A stretch of 64,000 nucleotides of DNA from Granulicella aggregans (GTDB lineage Bacteria; Acidobacteriota; Terriglobia; Terriglobales; Acidobacteriaceae). This document shows, in pieces, positions 55,055-63,691 of the stretch. The position numbers and the translations under genes were made by a program. Numbering within the stretch: the stretch's first letter is position 1; every line of letters begins with the position of its first letter. Location of the stretch: positions 1,364,001-1,428,000 of the forward strand of contig NZ_JAGSYE010000001.1 of assembly GCF_025685565.1 (NCBI RefSeq). Reading direction: 5' to 3'. Below the pieces are notes generated by a model. That model was not told where the DNA came from, did not search any database, and worked only from the letters and a program-made list of their open reading frames with translations.

Positions 55055-55396
55055 ATGAATAAGTCAATCTATCTACTGGCTGGTGCTGCTGCAGGCGCTG
55101 CTGCCATCTATCTCTACTTCAACGCTCCATCGAACCCTCGCAGTTCCGCCCTGGATACTGCCTCAGACGCTATCGGAGACGCGACCGCAAAGGCCACAGC
55201 CTGGGGCGCGGGACAACGGGTCTCCGGCTCCGGCACGCAGGTTCTGGGCAAGGTGAAACAGAGTATCGGAGAGGCTACAGGAAACGATAAGCTGGCAAAC
55301 GAAGGAGTCTTCGATCAGGCAAAGGGCATGGTCAAGGATGCAGCCGGACAAGCTGCTCATGCTGCCGTCAATGCCGTACGGGAACTCAATCGCTAA
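55055..55396 (+). CDS. CsbD-like stress protein with N-terminal membrane helix
   Basis: This 113-residue protein has a hydrophobic N terminus ('YLLAGAAAGAAAIYLYF') and a C-terminal CsbD-like region ('GKVKQSIGEATGNDKLANEG', 'AKGMVKDAAG'). CsbD proteins are general-stress proteins of unknown function. The start at ATG 55055 follows GGGAGA. It is in line with the GlsB-like gene and followed by an intrinsic terminator. Confidence 0.8.
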   Translation: MNKSIYLLAGAAAGAAAIYLYFNAPSNPRSSALDTASDAIGDATAKATAWGAGQRVSGSGTQVLGKVKQSIGEATGNDKLANEGVFDQAKGMVKDAAGQAAHAAVNAVRELNR

Positions 55397-55436
55397 TCTC
55401 CGTTAGGCAGTATTCCCTGTCATCAACCCTGGACGT

Positions 55437-55470
55437 AGAGAAGGCCCGCGCTTGATTGCGGTCCTTCTCT
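55437..55470 (+). terminator. Terminator between the CsbD and MFS genes
   Basis: AGAGAAGG-c-CCGC paired with GCGG-t-CCTTCTCT, with an 8-base loop. It may act in both directions, since the MFS gene converges on it; the T-rich sequence after the plus-strand stem is short (ATTCTT). Confidence 0.65.
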
Positions 55471-55495
55471 ATTCTTGAGCAGACGACACGACGTT

Positions 55496-56791
55496 TCAGC
55501 CTTCCAGGCAGGCCTTCTCTATCTCCGTCCCGCCTTGGTTGTGGCAGTTCATCTCAGGAGTGCGGCGACCGGTAATGTGGCGAAGGGTAGCCAGCGCGAT
55601 GAAGCCCATCGCCAGCCCGCAGACGCCGTTCCACTTCCAATGTGCCCATGCAACGGTCGCCAGGGCGGAACCAGCGGCAGCGCCACTGAAGTAGATCGTC
55701 ATATAAACGGTGTTCAATCGGCTGCGAGCCGATGGGTCGAGACCGAAGATCCTCGTCTGGTTGGCGATCTGGATCATCTGCGCTCCCACGTCGAGGATGA
55801 TGACGCCGACCGCCAGCGCGGCGATGTGTACGGCGAATGGAAGCTTCGCAGCTTCCGAACCCCACAGCAGAGCGTACGAACTAGCCAGCACCACAATTCC
55901 GATACTGATGACCCACCGCGGTCCGCGCTTATCTGCGAACTTGCCTGCCACCGGCGCTACAAGAGCACCCGCAGCGCCCACCAGTCCGAAGCTTCCGGCT
56001 ATACCCGGCCCAAGGCCGTAGTGACTAAACAGCACGAAGGCAAGCGTAGTCCAAAAGCAACTGAAGGATGCAAAGATCAACGCGCCCAGCACGCTGGATT
56101 CGCGCAGCAGAGGCTGCGTTCGGAACAACGTCCACAGCGAACGCATCGCGTCGGGATAAGCGATAGTCAGCTTGGGCGGCAGCTTCGGCATAAACCGCCA
56201 GATCAGAGGAGCGAAGGCAGCATTCACGATCGCCGCGATGATAAAGACGCTGCGCCATCCGCCAAGATTGCTGACCCACCCGGAGAACGTCCGCGCCAGC
56301 AGGATACCGAGCAACAGACCGGTCATCACGATGCCGATGGCGCGACCGCGCTGCGCGTCGTCGACCAGGTCGGGTGCGATGGGCAGCACGATGTGCGTCA
56401 CCGAGCAGAAGATGCCCAGAAGGGCGCTGCCAATAAGGAGCGTCGCCAGATTTGGGGCAACCGCGACCAACAGCAGCGCCCCGGCCACGGCGGCGTACAT
56501 CCGTACGATCAGAGCCCGGCGTTCCAGCACATCTCCAAGCGGCACGAAGAAGAGAAGGCCGATTGCATATCCGACCTGCGTTGCCACCGAGACGAAACCG
56601 GTCCGACCAGCAGTCGTGTGGAAGGTCCGCGACATCTCGAGCAGCAGCGGCTGGTTGTAGTAAATCCCAGAGACGCCGACAGCGCATGCCAAACCCAGAA
56701 AGGGCAACGGGGCCTTTGGAAGCGGCCTATTTCCTGGAAAGGCAGGCGCGGAGTGCGGCGGTAATGTGGGGTGTACTTCGGTCGTATCCAT
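55496..56791 (-). CDS. Major facilitator superfamily transporter
   Basis: This 431-residue protein has about 12 hydrophobic segments, in a DHA1/AraJ-like (COG2814) arrangement. The loop 2-3 motif 'GLLFFVPLGDVLERRALIV' is clear, as is 'IYYNQPLLLEM' at the first helix. Substrate is unknown; relatives export sugars, nucleosides or drugs. The start at ATG 56791 has a weak ribosome-binding site. Confidence 0.88.
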   Translation of the reverse strand: MDTTEVHPTLPPHSAPAFPGNRPLPKAPLPFLGLACAVGVSGIYYNQPLLLEMSRTFHTTAGRTGFVSVATQVGYAIGLLFFVPLGDVLERRALIVRMYAAVAGALLLVAVAPNLATLLIGSALLGIFCSVTHIVLPIAPDLVDDAQRGRAIGIVMTGLLLGILLARTFSGWVSNLGGWRSVFIIAAIVNAAFAPLIWRFMPKLPPKLTIAYPDAMRSLWTLFRTQPLLRESSVLGALIFASFSCFWTTLAFVLFSHYGLGPGIAGSFGLVGAAGALVAPVAGKFADKRGPRWVISIGIVVLASSYALLWGSEAAKLPFAVHIAALAVGVIILDVGAQMIQIANQTRIFGLDPSARSRLNTVYMTIYFSGAAAGSALATVAWAHWKWNGVCGLAMGFIALATLRHITGRRTPEMNCHNQGGTEIEKACLEG

Positions 56792-56894
56792 TGAGAGCGT
56801 CGTTTTCGCCGCTAACTCAAGTCTAAGCCCTTTGCGTTGGATCGAAGAATTGGTCGGGCCAAGCCGCCCCTGTCATCAGTAGAAGGCCCACGCT

Positions 56895-57803
56895 CTATCC
56901 TGCGATAGGCACAGGCTGACCGCGACGGCTGACAATCGAGAGCCGCTCACTGCTGAGGATCTTTCGCGCCTGAATCTTGGCGTGGCTGGCCCACGGGCCG
57001 ACAGGATCGAGCCGGGTGTACATCAACCAGTGTCGCAACGCACGCCGGCGCTCTCCCTGTCGCTCATAGGCGAGCGCCAGGTTGTAGTGCGCGTCGGCGT
57101 AGTGCGGCACCAGAGCAATGGCACGTTGATAGGAAGCGATCGCTTCATCCAACTGCAGCGTCTCGTCGAGCACGTTGCCCAGGTCGAAGAAGGCCAGCGC
57201 GTAGTCCGGGTCGGCGACTGTTGCGTTGCGATACAGCTCCTCAGCGCGGGCGAAGTCGCGGCGATTGTAGTGAATCGTGCCGAGATTGATCGACGCCGGT
57301 GCGTGGTCCGGGTTCATCTGCAGAATTTCGTTGTAGAGCAGCGCCGCTGCATCCAGCGTCGACGCGTCTTCCTCGAACTGCACCGCACGCAGAAACATCT
57401 CTTGCACCTCCACCGCTCGTTGCGAACGTGTGATCACGCCGCCGTTGGCAACCTGCAGAACCTCGGTGATGCTCTGGTCGAAGTCGAAGGAGAGCTGATG
57501 CGTGACCGGATCCAGAAGAGCTCCGGCATACCGGAAGGAGACGCGCGACCCGTGCCGCACTACGCTCGATTCCAGCAGAGGATTGACAACCCCGGACATG
57601 CGCTGCATCGCGGTGACGGACGCGCGAATCGTTCTCGAGGGCAATCGGGTAGCGCGCAGGTCGCGAAGCGTCCGTAACTGGCTCAGGTGGGCAAAGCTGT
57701 AAGTTTCGGTGGGAAGAACTAGCCCCGCCCGCTCCCATGCCGCAAGCTGGTGGTGATGCAGGTGCAGAATCCTCAAAACATCCTGACGGCTGTATCGGCT
57801 CAC
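56895..57803 (-). CDS. MerR-type helix-turn-helix fused to TPR repeats
   Basis: This ~302-residue protein (322 from an alternative TTG at 57863) has an N-terminal MerR-like DNA-binding domain ('YSRQDVLRILHLHHHQLAAWERAGLVLP', with 'FAHLSQLRTLRDLRA'). The middle is a low-similarity linker. The C-terminal TPR array spans ~residues 165-290 ('AALLYNEILQMNPDHAPASINLGTIHY', 'ADPDYALAFFDLGNVL', 'ALVPHYADAHYNLALAYERQG'). The TPRs suggest a protein-binding switch for a regulator. The gene is divergent from PSCyt1 module 2, with ~500 bp between. Confidence 0.8.
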   Translation of the reverse strand: MSRYSRQDVLRILHLHHHQLAAWERAGLVLPTETYSFAHLSQLRTLRDLRATRLPSRTIRASVTAMQRMSGVVNPLLESSVVRHGSRVSFRYAGALLDPVTHQLSFDFDQSITEVLQVANGGVITRSQRAVEVQEMFLRAVQFEEDASTLDAAALLYNEILQMNPDHAPASINLGTIHYNRRDFARAEELYRNATVADPDYALAFFDLGNVLDETLQLDEAIASYQRAIALVPHYADAHYNLALAYERQGERRRALRHWLMYTRLDPVGPWASHAKIQARKILSSERLSIVSRRGQPVPIAG

Positions 57804-58301
57804 GTTGTGGTCTCGTCCTACCCGTCTCTCGCCCGCGTGTCTAGTGTGTTCTGTGATTCGCAACTCAGCTTCCCTACAAGCCTGAGTATCGATGGGAAGA
57901 CCACGTCAATCAAGGGGATTTGCGTTGCTTCACCATGAAAACAGTGGATATCGCGTACCTAATTAGGTTCCCGTTCTTAATCCGGAAGTGAAGCTTCTTC
58001 AGATTGTGTTATCCGGCCGATTGAGCCGTCTGAAAACATGTTTCACCGTCTCGTGCGGCAACCGCTGTAATCACGCGAACGAATGAACCCATCGTGACAA
58101 TTGATTGGACTTTGCCGGGGTAGTTTGTTCTCATTAACGCTTGAGCAGGTCTGCTTGATGTGCCTCGACGCGCGTCGGTCCGCTCGACAATCCACCCCAC
58201 AATTTAGTCGTCTGCCGGCAAGGGTCGCCCTTCATCGCGGAGCCCAAACGCCCTGCCGTAGCAGACTTCTCAGCACAATCCAGAGGCAGAAAGACGTGTC
58301 C
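57804..58301. other. Intergenic region between the MerR-TPR and PSCyt1 module 2 genes
   Basis: About 500 bp of divergent, AT-richer sequence, probably holding both promoters. A near-perfect palindrome TGAAAACATGTTTCA lies at 58031-58045 and could be an operator. A long open frame upstream of 58302 has no matching signal peptide or ribosome-binding site and is not taken as coding. Confidence 0.4.
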
Positions 58302-61151
58302 ATGTACGTGAGACAACCTCATCGTGAAGTGAGAACCCAGCCGGAGATCTCTGCGCGCCATCGTGCCCGCGCGGCGGTATCGATCCTGGCTGTGTCCCTC
58401 GCGGCGACGTCTCCCTTGGCCATCGCGCAGTCCGTGAAGCCCTCAACCGCCGAGAGCTTCCAGCAGAACGTAAAGCCCATCATCGACCGCAACTGCGCAG
58501 GCTGCCATGTTCTGGGCGGACACAGCGGACAGCTTCGCCTCGATTCTCTTGCCGATGTAATGAAGGGCGGCGAGGACGGTGCGATCGTCGTCTTCGGCAA
58601 GCCCGAGAAGAGCCTGCTGACCAAGACCATCCACTACGAAGATCCCGACATGCAGATGCCGCCCAAGGGCAAGCTCTCCGCGGCGGACATCGCGACCATC
58701 GACAAGTGGATCGCCGAGAGCGCGGAGCCTCTGCCGGGCGAGTTGAAGGGCAACCCCGTACCTCCCGTCGTTGCACTTGCACCTGCACCTGCCACTGTAG
58801 CGCCGGTCGCCAGCGCTTCCGCTCCAACGGCGTCGGCGAAAGCTACGCCAGTGGCCTTGAATGCCAGTTCTCCGCTGGTGACCGCCGAGCAGGAACAGTT
58901 CTTCGAGACCAAGGTCCGCCCGGTGCTGGTGAACAACTGCTTTAGCTGCCATGCCAGCGCGGCGAAGGCCGGCCTACGCCTCGACTCGCGCGAGGCTGTG
59001 CTCGCCGGAGGCAAGAGCGGCGACATCGTAGTCCCCGGCCATCCCGAGCAGAGCACGCTCTCAACCGCAGTCCACTACAGCGACCCAAAGCTGCAGATGC
59101 CGCCGCGCAAAGCGCTCAAGCCCGACGAGGTTGCGGCAATCGATCGCTGGATCGCCGACGGCCTGCCCTGGCCCAAGGGATCGTCCACGCCCGCAGTGAA
59201 GATCGTCTCCGCCGCACAGCGAGACTTCTGGGCTTTCAAGCCACCCTTGGCACCCGCCGTTCCTGATGTGAAGAGCGCATGGGCAAAGAACGATATCGAC
59301 CGCTTCGTACTGGTGAAGCTCGACGAGAAGCACCTGAAGCCCGTCGCCGATGCCGACAAGCACACGCTCATTCGTCGCGTGACCTACGACCTGACCGGCC
59401 TGCCGCCCACCCCAGCCGAAGTCTCCGCTTTCATCTCAGACCGTTCGCCACTGGCCTATGAGCACCTCGTTGATCGCCTTCTCGCTTCGAAGGCCTATGG
59501 CGAGCGCTGGGGCCGCATCTGGCTCGATGTCGTCCGCTACGCCGACACCTCGGGCGGTGGCGGCGACTATCCCATCGCACAGGCCTCGAAGTATCGTGAC
59601 TACGTCATCCAGTCCTTCAACGAGGACAAACCCTACGATCGCTTCATCAAGGAACAGATCGCCGGCGACCTTCTTCCGTCGAACTCCGAGCCGGAACACT
59701 GGTCGAACATCGTCGCGACGGGCTATCTCGCGAACGCCTCCCGCTACGATGGCGCTTACCTGAACGACGCGGTCGACAACATCGGCTATGCCTTCATGGG
59801 CATGACCGTCGCCTGTGCCCGCTGCCACGACCACAAGTTCGACCCCGTCCCGACCTCGGACTACTACGCGATCTACGGCATCCTTCAGAGCACAAGCTTC
59901 CCCGACCCCGGCGACGATGTATCGCGCCGTCAGATCGGATTCGTCTATCGCGATCCCAAGTCCGCCGACCGCCAGGACATCAAGGACTTCAACGCGCAGT
60001 TGAAGCCCATCGCCGGAGCGATCAACGCGGTCTTCGCGCTGCCCGGAACGTATGACGACATCCTTCCGCAGCTCGAAGCGCGCCGCATGAACCTGTATGC
60101 GCATGCGCCGGAGTTCCCGGAGAACGCCTACGCCGTCACTGAAGGGCAGCCAAGGCAGGCGCAGATTCAGCTCCACGGTGATCCGACGAATCTTGGCGAA
60201 GAAGTTCCGCGCGGCTTCCTGCAGGTGCTCGGCGGCGGTACTCTTCCCGCAGATACGAAGGGCAGTGGCCGCCTGCAACTCGCCGACTGGATCGCCAGCA
60301 AAGACAACCCACTCACCGCCCGCGTCCTCGTCAATCGCCTGTGGCAGGGGCACTTTGGCCGTGGCATCGTGCCCACGCCCAACAACTTCGGCACGCGCGG
60401 TGTCGCGCCCAGCAACCAGGCGCTGCTCGACTACCTCGCGACAGAGTTCATCGCGAAAGGCTGGTCGATCAAGACGATTCAGCGCGAGATTCTGCTCTCG
60501 CACGCCTATCGTCTCTCCACTGCCGACTCAGCTGCGAACGACGAGATCGATCCCGACAACGCGCTGATCTGGCGGCACTCCCGTGTCCGTCTCGACGCGG
60601 AAGAGATTCGCGACTCCATGCTCGCCGACGCGAAGCTGCTGGATCTAACGCCCGCAAAGCCGCATCCCTTCCCCCCGCAATCGCAGTGGAACTGGGAGGA
60701 GCAGAACCCCTTCGCGCCCGACGTGACCAAGTACGAAAACGACCATCGCACCGTGTACATGATGGTGCAGCGCAGCGTGAAGCACCCGTACCTGACGCTC
60801 TTCGACGGTGCAGATCCCAACGCCAGCACCGAGCAGCGCACCAGCAGCCTCACTCCGCTACAGGCGCTCTACTTCATGAACGCCAGCTTCCCCCGGCGCT
60901 GCTCCGACAATCTTGCCACGCAGTGGACTGAAGCGAAGGTCGCCGATCCGAAGATGATCGAAGAAGCCTTCATGACCATCTATGGCCGCCCCGCGCAGAG
61001 GGTCGAGCTCGACCGCTCCGAAGAGTTCCTGAAACGCGCAACCGCTCTCTACATCTCGCGCTCCGATACGCCCGACATCGCGCACAAGAAGGCTGTCTCC
61101 AACTTCGTTCAGGCGATGTTCTCCACCAACGAATTCATGTTCATCGAGTAA
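58302..61151 (+). CDS. Planctomycete-type cytochrome c (PSCyt1) / DUF1549 / DUF1553 protein, module 2
   Basis: This 949-residue exported protein has a signal peptide ('AAVSILAVSLAATSPLAIAQ'). Two PSCyt1 cytochrome domains carry CAGCH (65-69) and CFSCH (213-217), separated by an Ala/Pro-rich linker (~150-190). DUF1549 carries a third CARCHDH (505-511), and a C-terminal DUF1553 has 'ARVLVNRLWQGHFGRGIV' and 'LDAEEIRDSML'. It shares layout with module 1 (48795), including the position of the first haem motif, but is ~135 residues shorter in the middle. The start is the ATG at 58302. A DUF1501 gene follows 15 bp after its stop. Confidence 0.9.
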   Translation: MYVRQPHREVRTQPEISARHRARAAVSILAVSLAATSPLAIAQSVKPSTAESFQQNVKPIIDRNCAGCHVLGGHSGQLRLDSLADVMKGGEDGAIVVFGKPEKSLLTKTIHYEDPDMQMPPKGKLSAADIATIDKWIAESAEPLPGELKGNPVPPVVALAPAPATVAPVASASAPTASAKATPVALNASSPLVTAEQEQFFETKVRPVLVNNCFSCHASAAKAGLRLDSREAVLAGGKSGDIVVPGHPEQSTLSTAVHYSDPKLQMPPRKALKPDEVAAIDRWIADGLPWPKGSSTPAVKIVSAAQRDFWAFKPPLAPAVPDVKSAWAKNDIDRFVLVKLDEKHLKPVADADKHTLIRRVTYDLTGLPPTPAEVSAFISDRSPLAYEHLVDRLLASKAYGERWGRIWLDVVRYADTSGGGGDYPIAQASKYRDYVIQSFNEDKPYDRFIKEQIAGDLLPSNSEPEHWSNIVATGYLANASRYDGAYLNDAVDNIGYAFMGMTVACARCHDHKFDPVPTSDYYAIYGILQSTSFPDPGDDVSRRQIGFVYRDPKSADRQDIKDFNAQLKPIAGAINAVFALPGTYDDILPQLEARRMNLYAHAPEFPENAYAVTEGQPRQAQIQLHGDPTNLGEEVPRGFLQVLGGGTLPADTKGSGRLQLADWIASKDNPLTARVLVNRLWQGHFGRGIVPTPNNFGTRGVAPSNQALLDYLATEFIAKGWSIKTIQREILLSHAYRLSTADSAANDEIDPDNALIWRHSRVRLDAEEIRDSMLADAKLLDLTPAKPHPFPPQSQWNWEEQNPFAPDVTKYENDHRTVYMMVQRSVKHPYLTLFDGADPNASTEQRTSSLTPLQALYFMNASFPRRCSDNLATQWTEAKVADPKMIEEAFMTIYGRPAQRVELDRSEEFLKRATALYISRSDTPDIAHKKAVSNFVQAMFSTNEFMFIE

Positions 61152-61166
61152 GAAGGGACCATCACT

Positions 61167-62531
61167 ATGTCCACACGCAGACGCTTCATTCAATCGCTGG
61201 CCAGCGCATCGATGCTCCTCCCTGGCATGATGCACGAGATGCTCGCCGAGACCGCCGCCCCCGCGCAGCCTGTCGATCCGCTCGCGCCCAAGGCTCCGAT
61301 GTTCCCGGCCAAAGCCAAGCGCGTCATCTTTCTCTACATGAGCGGCGGCGTCTCGCACGTCGACACCTTCGACCCCAAGCCCCTGCTCACACGCGACCAC
61401 GGCAAGGAGTACAACGGTGAGTTCCTCCACGCCTCGAAGTACAAGTTCAGCCGCTACGCAAAATGCGACACCGAGGTCAGCGAGCTCTTCCCCAACGTCG
61501 GCGCGATGATGGACGACATCTGCGTCATCCGCTCGATGAAGTGCGATATTCCGAATCACTCGCAGGCGGTCATGCAGATCCACGGCGGTTCCGCCGTCGA
61601 GGCTCGTCCGAGCATCGGCTCCTGGGTCAGCTATGGTCTCGGTACTTACGATAAGGAGCTGCCCTCCTACATGGTGCTCGCGCCCGAGGTTCCCTACGGC
61701 GGCGCAACCTGTTGGGACTCATCGTTCTTACCCGCGTGCCATCAGGGGATTCGCGTCGTTCCAGGACAGGAGGCCATCCCCAACATGACGCGGAAGGCCT
61801 CGCTTGAAGTGCAGGACCTCGACCTCGGCCTCATCGAGTTCTTCAATCGCCGCAACCTCGCCGAGCACGATGCCGACAAGACCCTCGCCGCCCGCATCAA
61901 GACCTTCGAGACCGCCTACGGCATGCAGAAGGAGGCTCCCGATGTTTTCGACATCACCAAAGAGTCCGACGCGACGCTCGCCATGTACGGCATTACGCGT
62001 GACACCAGGAAGGGCTTCGGCTGGCAGTGCCTGATGGCGCGCCGCCTCGCGGAGCGCGGCGTCCGCTTCGTCGAACTCATCGACACCGGCTCCGACAAAT
62101 ACACCAACTGGGACGCGCACCTCGACATCAAGATGCACGCGACCTCCGCGAAGAAGGTCGACAAGGCCATCGCCGGTCTGCTGCAAGATTTGAAGTCTCG
62201 CGGCATGCTCGAAGACACGCTCGTCGTCTGGACGACCGAGTTTGGCCGAGCTCCGGGCGATAGCGCTCCCAACGAAGCGGGCCGCACGCACCAATCTTCG
62301 GTCTACTCTTCGTGGCTCGCGGGCGCTGGCATCAAGGGCGGCATCACCTATGGCGAGTCCGACGACTATGGCTACAAGGTCGCAAAGAACGAGTGCGACA
62401 TCCACGACTTCCAGGCCACCATCCTGAATCAGCTCGGCATGGACCACAAGAAGCTCACGTATCGCCACGCTGGCCGCGACTACCGCCTCACCGACGTCTC
62501 CGGCCGCGTCATCCGCGATATTCTGGCGTAG
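61167..62531 (+). CDS. DUF1501 family protein with Tat signal, module 2
   Basis: This 454-residue protein has an RRRFIQS twin-arginine motif and a hydrophobic 'LASASMLLPGMM' stretch. 'RVIFLYMSGGVSHVDTFDPKP', 'VIRSMKCDIPNHSQA' and 'TEFGRAPGDSAPNEAGRTHQ' match the DUF1501 pattern in module 1, and 'AGRDYRLTDVSGRVI' near the C terminus mirrors module 1. AAGGG precedes the ATG. It is the second gene of the PSCyt1/DUF1501 pair and lies 111 bp before a binding-protein gene. Confidence 0.9.
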   Translation: MSTRRRFIQSLASASMLLPGMMHEMLAETAAPAQPVDPLAPKAPMFPAKAKRVIFLYMSGGVSHVDTFDPKPLLTRDHGKEYNGEFLHASKYKFSRYAKCDTEVSELFPNVGAMMDDICVIRSMKCDIPNHSQAVMQIHGGSAVEARPSIGSWVSYGLGTYDKELPSYMVLAPEVPYGGATCWDSSFLPACHQGIRVVPGQEAIPNMTRKASLEVQDLDLGLIEFFNRRNLAEHDADKTLAARIKTFETAYGMQKEAPDVFDITKESDATLAMYGITRDTRKGFGWQCLMARRLAERGVRFVELIDTGSDKYTNWDAHLDIKMHATSAKKVDKAIAGLLQDLKSRGMLEDTLVVWTTEFGRAPGDSAPNEAGRTHQSSVYSSWLAGAGIKGGITYGESDDYGYKVAKNECDIHDFQATILNQLGMDHKKLTYRHAGRDYRLTDVSGRVIRDILA

Positions 62532-62572
62532 ACCGATCCCATTGGGTGTCGCAGCGTCTTCCTTTTGTTGTC

Positions 62573-62587
62573 ATTCCCGAAGGGAAT
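62573..62587. repeat. REP-like hairpin
   Basis: ATTCCC-GAA-GGGAAT is a perfect 6-bp hairpin inside GTCATTCCCGAAGGGAATC. It resembles a second repeat type that I remember from acidobacterial genomes. It lies between the DUF1501 gene and the binding-protein gene, ~55 bp before the latter's GTG. Confidence 0.45.
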
Positions 62588-62642
62588 CTGCTGTTGTGGC
62601 TGCACACACCTTCAGGTGATTCCCCAGCTTTACAGGAACCAA

Positions 62643-63683
62643 GTGCAAAGAGCAGACCAATCAGATGCATGGAGCCGGCGCAGATTTATAAGCAGCGGCA
62701 TAGCGACCGCCGCCGCAGCTCCGTGGCTCTCTGGCTGCCGCTCGGTTGCCAGCAAAGACCTCATCGTCGCCCTCGGCTGGGTCCCGAACGTCGAATACGC
62801 CGATCTCTTCGTCGCCGAATCGCGCGGCTACTTCAAGCAGGAGCACTGCCCGCTGAAGATCTGGCCCGGTGGCCCAAACGCACCGCAGCCCGTCATCGAG
62901 GTCGCCGCTGGCCTCGCCCACATGGGCGATGCCGAGTGGCTCCCGCTGCTCGATGCGATTCTTCGCGGCAACGACTTCGTCATCATCGGCTCCATCTTTC
63001 CTGTCCATCCCGGCGGCCTGATGACGCTGGCGAAGCGGCCGATCCTCAAGCCCGCGGACCTTCCCGGCTCGCGTTTCCTTGTGCAGGGCCCGAGCGAACG
63101 CACCACCATCGAATGTACCTTCAAGCTGAACCACTTCGCGCCGGACTACCAGCTAATCCCCGTCGGCTTCTCCCCGGAAGCGCTGCTGAATGGCGCTGGC
63201 GATGCCTACTACTGTTTCATCACCAACCAGCCCATCGTCTTCGAGAACATGGGCATGAAACTCGGTACAGACTTCTTCGTCACGCGGCTCGATCAACTCG
63301 GCTATAAAGTTCCTTCGACGTTGCTCTTCGCACAGCGAGAGACCATCGAGCGCCGCCGCAAAGATATAGTCGGCTTTCTTCGCGCACGCCTCCGCGGCAA
63401 GATGGACAACGACAAAGATCCTGCCTACGCTGCGAACCTCACGGTCGACCGCTACGGCGCGGACCTCGGTCTCAACTACGACCACGAACTCCGCACCAAC
63501 GTGCTGCAGCTGCCGCTCTACCAAACGCCCGGATCACGCGGCCCTTACTGGATATCAAACGAAGATCTCGAAAAAAATATGTACAGCGCGGCGCTGGTCA
63601 CCGGTCGCACCAATCTGCCCGATCCAGCACGGATCATGGACATGAGTTTGTTGGAAGAGGCCTACCAGAGCCTAGGAATTTAG
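62643..63683 (+). CDS. ABC substrate-binding Tat lipoprotein (NMT1/THI5-like)
   Basis: This 346-residue product is a periplasmic binding protein of the NMT1/SsuA type. A Tat motif (SRRRFIS) is followed by 'GIATAAAAPWLSGC', so it is exported by Tat and lipidated at the lipobox Cys. The core reads 'LIVALGWVPNVEYADLFVAESRGYF' in pieces and 'LAHMGDAEWLPLL'. Relatives bind pyrimidines, taurine or nitrate. The GTG at 62643 has AGGA six bases upstream; the frame before it, including the REP-like hairpin, is not coding. The amidohydrolase gene starts 8 bp after its stop. No permease or ATPase is seen in the window beside it. Confidence 0.85.
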   Translation: MQRADQSDAWSRRRFISSGIATAAAAPWLSGCRSVASKDLIVALGWVPNVEYADLFVAESRGYFKQEHCPLKIWPGGPNAPQPVIEVAAGLAHMGDAEWLPLLDAILRGNDFVIIGSIFPVHPGGLMTLAKRPILKPADLPGSRFLVQGPSERTTIECTFKLNHFAPDYQLIPVGFSPEALLNGAGDAYYCFITNQPIVFENMGMKLGTDFFVTRLDQLGYKVPSTLLFAQRETIERRRKDIVGFLRARLRGKMDNDKDPAYAANLTVDRYGADLGLNYDHELRTNVLQLPLYQTPGSRGPYWISNEDLEKNMYSAALVTGRTNLPDPARIMDMSLLEEAYQSLGI

Positions 63684-63691
63684 GAGAAGAC

